This document shows, piece by piece, positions 5,531 through 7,122 of a stretch of 7,122 nt of DNA. The position numbers and the translations under genes were made by a program. The notes under the pieces are model-generated. The model searched no databases. It saw only the letters and a list, made by a program, of their open reading frames with translations, and was not told the DNA's origin. This DNA is from Bacteroidota bacterium (GTDB taxonomy: Bacteria; Bacteroidota; Bacteroidia; NS11-12g; UBA955), in assembly GCA_005788145.1 (NCBI GenBank), contig SXYY01000082.1, positions 1 through 7,122 on the forward strand, in the 5' to 3' direction. Position 1 is the stretch's first letter, and every line of letters starts with the position of its first letter.

Positions 5531-6861
5531 TCATTGCCTTGTACAATTTGGGTTTGGTGATTTACGGTTGGCTCATCCAATTGTTTTCGCTGTGGAATCC
5601 AAAGGCAAGGGCATTGTTTGAGGGTTGGCAGTTGAACGATGTTAGGGGCAGGAAGGACATCATTCATCGGGTAAACGGCGTCGTTACGACAGATTTCGAG
5701 TTGGTATGGATTCATTGTGCATCCTTGGGTGAGTTTGAGATGGCGAAGCCCATTGCGGCCGCCTTGCAGGCGGCCTCCAGCCAACGGCATGTGCTGTTCA
5801 GTTTTTTTTCGCCCTCGGGATACAACCATGCTGTTTTAGAAACCAATCAAACCAAAGTGTATTTGCCGTTGGATGGGCGTGACAGCGCGAAGCGCTGGCA
5901 CGCGCAATGGCAACCCCAGTCTGCCATTTTTATCCGCTATGAGTTTTGGTACCACCACCTAAAAACCACCCTCGCAGCAAACATACCCACATTCGCCCTC
6001 GGCGTATCGCTTAGACCCAACCACTTCCTGTTCTCCAAACTGGCATCGCCATGGATGAAGGTGCTGAAAAAATTGAACGGGATCGGACTCATCAACGAAT
6101 CCATGACCGCCTTGGCCCAAAACAATGGCCTCAACAACGCTTTTGTCTTTGGGGACTCCAAGTTCAACCGCGCCTTCGATCGAACACAACAAGCCCACAC
6201 CCCACACCCCATACTCACGCCTTGGCTGCAGCAAAAACCGACCTTGATTTTCGGTAGCGCATGGATGCCCGAAATTGAATTGCTCCAACACTTTGCAAAG
6301 TCACACCCCGCCATGCTGAAATCTTGGCAAATTCTCATTGCTCCCCATGATATATCAGCAGAATTCTGCGACAAAATAATCACATCGCTCAGCCAATTGA
6401 ATCCCCAAAAGCATAGCGATGGCATCCCATCACCCGCCCAAACACAGGTGGTTATTTTGGATTCTATCGGACAGCTAGCCCAGTGTTATCGGTACGGTAC
6501 GATGGCCATCATTGGGGGTGCTTTTGGCAAAGGATTGCACAATACCATCGAGGCAGTGGCCTTTGGTTTGCCCGTGATTTTCGGTCCCAATTACCAAAAA
6601 TTTCCCGAAGCCCAACAGTTTATTGACGCCGGATTTGGCTTCAGCGTTTCGGATGCGACCTCCTTTTCTCGGGTTTTGAGCGACCTAATGCAACAAGTCA
6701 ACAGGCAACAAGGTAGCGCCGGCGCGAAGGATGCCAACATCCGTCACCCCCTATCCTCCACCGCCAAGGATTTTGTTGAAACGAGCAAGGCCGACATTGA
6801 AAAATTTGCCAATCTGACATATCCCAGGGCAAATTTGTACGGAAAATCCGCAAATAACTGA
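5527..6861 (+). CDS. waaA: 3-deoxy-D-manno-octulosonic acid (Kdo) transferase
   Basis: This 444-residue GT-B glycosyltransferase (GT30; also called kdtA) transfers Kdo from CMP-Kdo to lipid A precursor at the inner membrane. An N-terminal hydrophobic anchor spans about residues 4-22. CASLGEFE (64-71) holds the expected catalytic Glu69; the N-domain continues with FSFFSPSGY (91-99), YLPLD (112-116) and RYEFWYH (137-143), the Bacteroidota version of the ETELWPN region. The C-domain shows FVFGDSKFNRA (207-217), LIFGSAWMPE (240-249), LIAPHD (270-275), LDSIGQLAQCY (311-321), and the nucleotide-sugar signature GGAFGKGLHNTIEAVAFGLPVIFGP (330-354), with His338, Asn339 and Glu342. It is somewhat longer than the usual 410-430 residues, because of a loop near 293-306 and a C-terminal tail. 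The start overlaps the barrel gene's stop by four bases. Its first part is G-rich and the rest C-rich on this strand. Whether it adds one or more Kdo residues cannot be told. Confidence 0.95.
   Translation: MIIALYNLGLVIYGWLIQLFSLWNPKARALFEGWQLNDVRGRKDIIHRVNGVVTTDFELVWIHCASLGEFEMAKPIAAALQAASSQRHVLFSFFSPSGYNHAVLETNQTKVYLPLDGRDSAKRWHAQWQPQSAIFIRYEFWYHHLKTTLAANIPTFALGVSLRPNHFLFSKLASPWMKVLKKLNGIGLINESMTALAQNNGLNNAFVFGDSKFNRAFDRTQQAHTPHPILTPWLQQKPTLIFGSAWMPEIELLQHFAKSHPAMLKSWQILIAPHDISAEFCDKIITSLSQLNPQKHSDGIPSPAQTQVVILDSIGQLAQCYRYGTMAIIGGAFGKGLHNTIEAVAFGLPVIFGPNYQKFPEAQQFIDAGFGFSVSDATSFSRVLSDLMQQVNRQQGSAGAKDANIRHPLSSTAKDFVETSKADIEKFANLTYPRANLYGKSANN
5757..5775 (+). repeat. Perfect GC-only inverted repeat inside waaA
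   Basis: GGCCGCC (5757-5763) and GGCGGCC (5769-5775) form a perfect 7-bp all-GC stem around the loop TTGCA. It lies in the coding sequence for the Ala-rich helix after the catalytic Glu69 (about residues 77-83). No T run follows, so it is not an intrinsic terminator. It may simply reflect consecutive GCN alanine codons. Confidence 0.5.
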
Positions 6862-6883
6862 CATTTTTTCGCCCAAAAAGTCA
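6859..6883 (+). terminator. Possible weak hairpin at the waaA stop codon
   Basis: TGAC-A-TTTTT (starting in the waaA stop codon) can pair with AAAAA-GTCA ending at 6883, with one bulged A and a small TCGCCC-type loop. The stem is mostly A-T and no T run follows, so it is a poor intrinsic terminator. It is listed because it is the only stem seen between waaA and groES. Confidence 0.2.
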
Positions 6884-6905
6884 AAATAGTCACTGATTCA
6901 CCCTG

Positions 6906-6921
6906 TGGCACAACATTCGCC
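6906..6921 (+). promoter_or_regulatory. Sigma-54-like -24/-12 element upstream of groES
   Basis: TGGCAC (6906-6911) is an exact -24 half, followed by five bases (AACAT) and TCGCC, which keeps the essential GC (6919-6920) at the correct distance. The consensus is TGGCAC-N5-TTGCA; the mismatches are C for T at position 13 and C for A at position 16. Transcription would begin about 12 nt beyond the GC, near 6932, leaving roughly 20 nt of leader before the groES ATG. No TAnnTTTG box is visible in this gap, and no CIRCE-type inverted repeat (TTAGCACTC-N9-GAGTGCTAA) is present. The call is sequence-only and could be chance. Confidence 0.4.
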
Positions 6922-6952
6922 ATAGATGGGCAAACAAAAACCTTAAAATATT

Positions 6953-7122
6953 ATGTCAGTAAACGTAAAACCATTGGCCGACAGAGTTCTGATAGAGCCT
7001 GTTCAAGCCGAGCAGAAAACTGCTTCAGGAATCATCATCCCAGACACAGCCAAAGAAAAGCCCCAAAAAGGTACAGTTGTCGCTGTAGGTCCAGGCAAAA
7101 CAGATGAACCCGTTACAGTAAA
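6953..7122 (+). CDS. groES: Co-chaperonin GroES, N-terminal part
   Basis: Fifty-six complete codons from ATG 6953 run off the window edge, roughly the first 60% of a protein usually about 95 residues long. VKPLADRVLIEP (5-16) is the conserved first strand, KTASGIIIPD (22-31) is the mobile loop whose hydrophobic GIII tip docks onto GroEL, and KPQKGTVVAVGPG (36-48) is the typical next strand-turn. GroES caps the GroEL ring and enables ATP-dependent protein folding in the cytoplasm. groEL is expected directly downstream but lies outside the window. The leader is A-rich without a Shine-Dalgarno sequence. The 91-nt gap from waaA and the sigma-54-like element suggest a separate transcript. Confidence 0.97.
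   Translation, partial: MSVNVKPLADRVLIEPVQAEQKTASGIIIPDTAKEKPQKGTVVAVGPGKTDEPVTV

Noticed and set aside
6457..6480. Gln in place of Glu in the DTxGEL-like motif of WaaA
   Set aside because: As I recall, this position varies among Bacteroidota WaaA proteins, while the catalytic Glu69 and the His-Asn-Glu signature are intact, so it is not evidence of inactivation.

Overview
The window looks like ordinary chromosome from a Bacteroidota bacterium of moderate GC content. The evidence is: no Shine-Dalgarno sequences before the starts, TAnnTTTG-type -7 promoter boxes just upstream of several genes, A-rich leaders, a Bacteroidota-style WaaA, and several proteins with export signals ending in Ala/Cys-Gln. 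The genus cannot be named from the sequence alone. I see no mobile element, tRNA, rRNA, CRISPR array or phage gene.

Layout: an exported M49 (dipeptidyl-peptidase III-like) metallopeptidase runs leftward off the window edge (1-363, minus strand). A divergent intergenic region of about 170 bp follows. Everything after it is on the plus strand: a FemAB/GNAT-like acyltransferase of unknown substrate with a probable TTG start (533-1495); an exported aminopeptidase C / bleomycin-hydrolase-type cysteine peptidase (1523-2740); alanine dehydrogenase ald (2784-3899), followed after 6 nt by a YbfF-like alpha/beta-hydrolase (3906-4679); an uncharacterised exported protein, probably an outer-membrane beta-barrel (4718-5530), whose stop overlaps the start of waaA/kdtA, the Kdo transferase (5527-6861); and after a 91-bp gap the start of groES (6953 to the window end), probably the first gene of groESL.

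Functional threads: two exported peptidases and an alanine dehydrogenase could serve peptide and amino-acid use, but only proximity links them. The barrel gene and waaA overlap by ATGA and are probably translationally coupled, which hints at an outer-membrane/LPS connection. Two regulatory observations stand out. First, TAnnTTYG boxes lie only 6-15 nt before the start codons of four genes, with a weaker case at a fifth, which suggests very short or leaderless mRNAs. Second, groES lacks such a box and instead has a sigma-54-like -24/-12 sequence. I found no convincing novel multi-gene system; the barrel/waaA pair, the FemAB-like protein and the groES promoter are the parts most worth following up.
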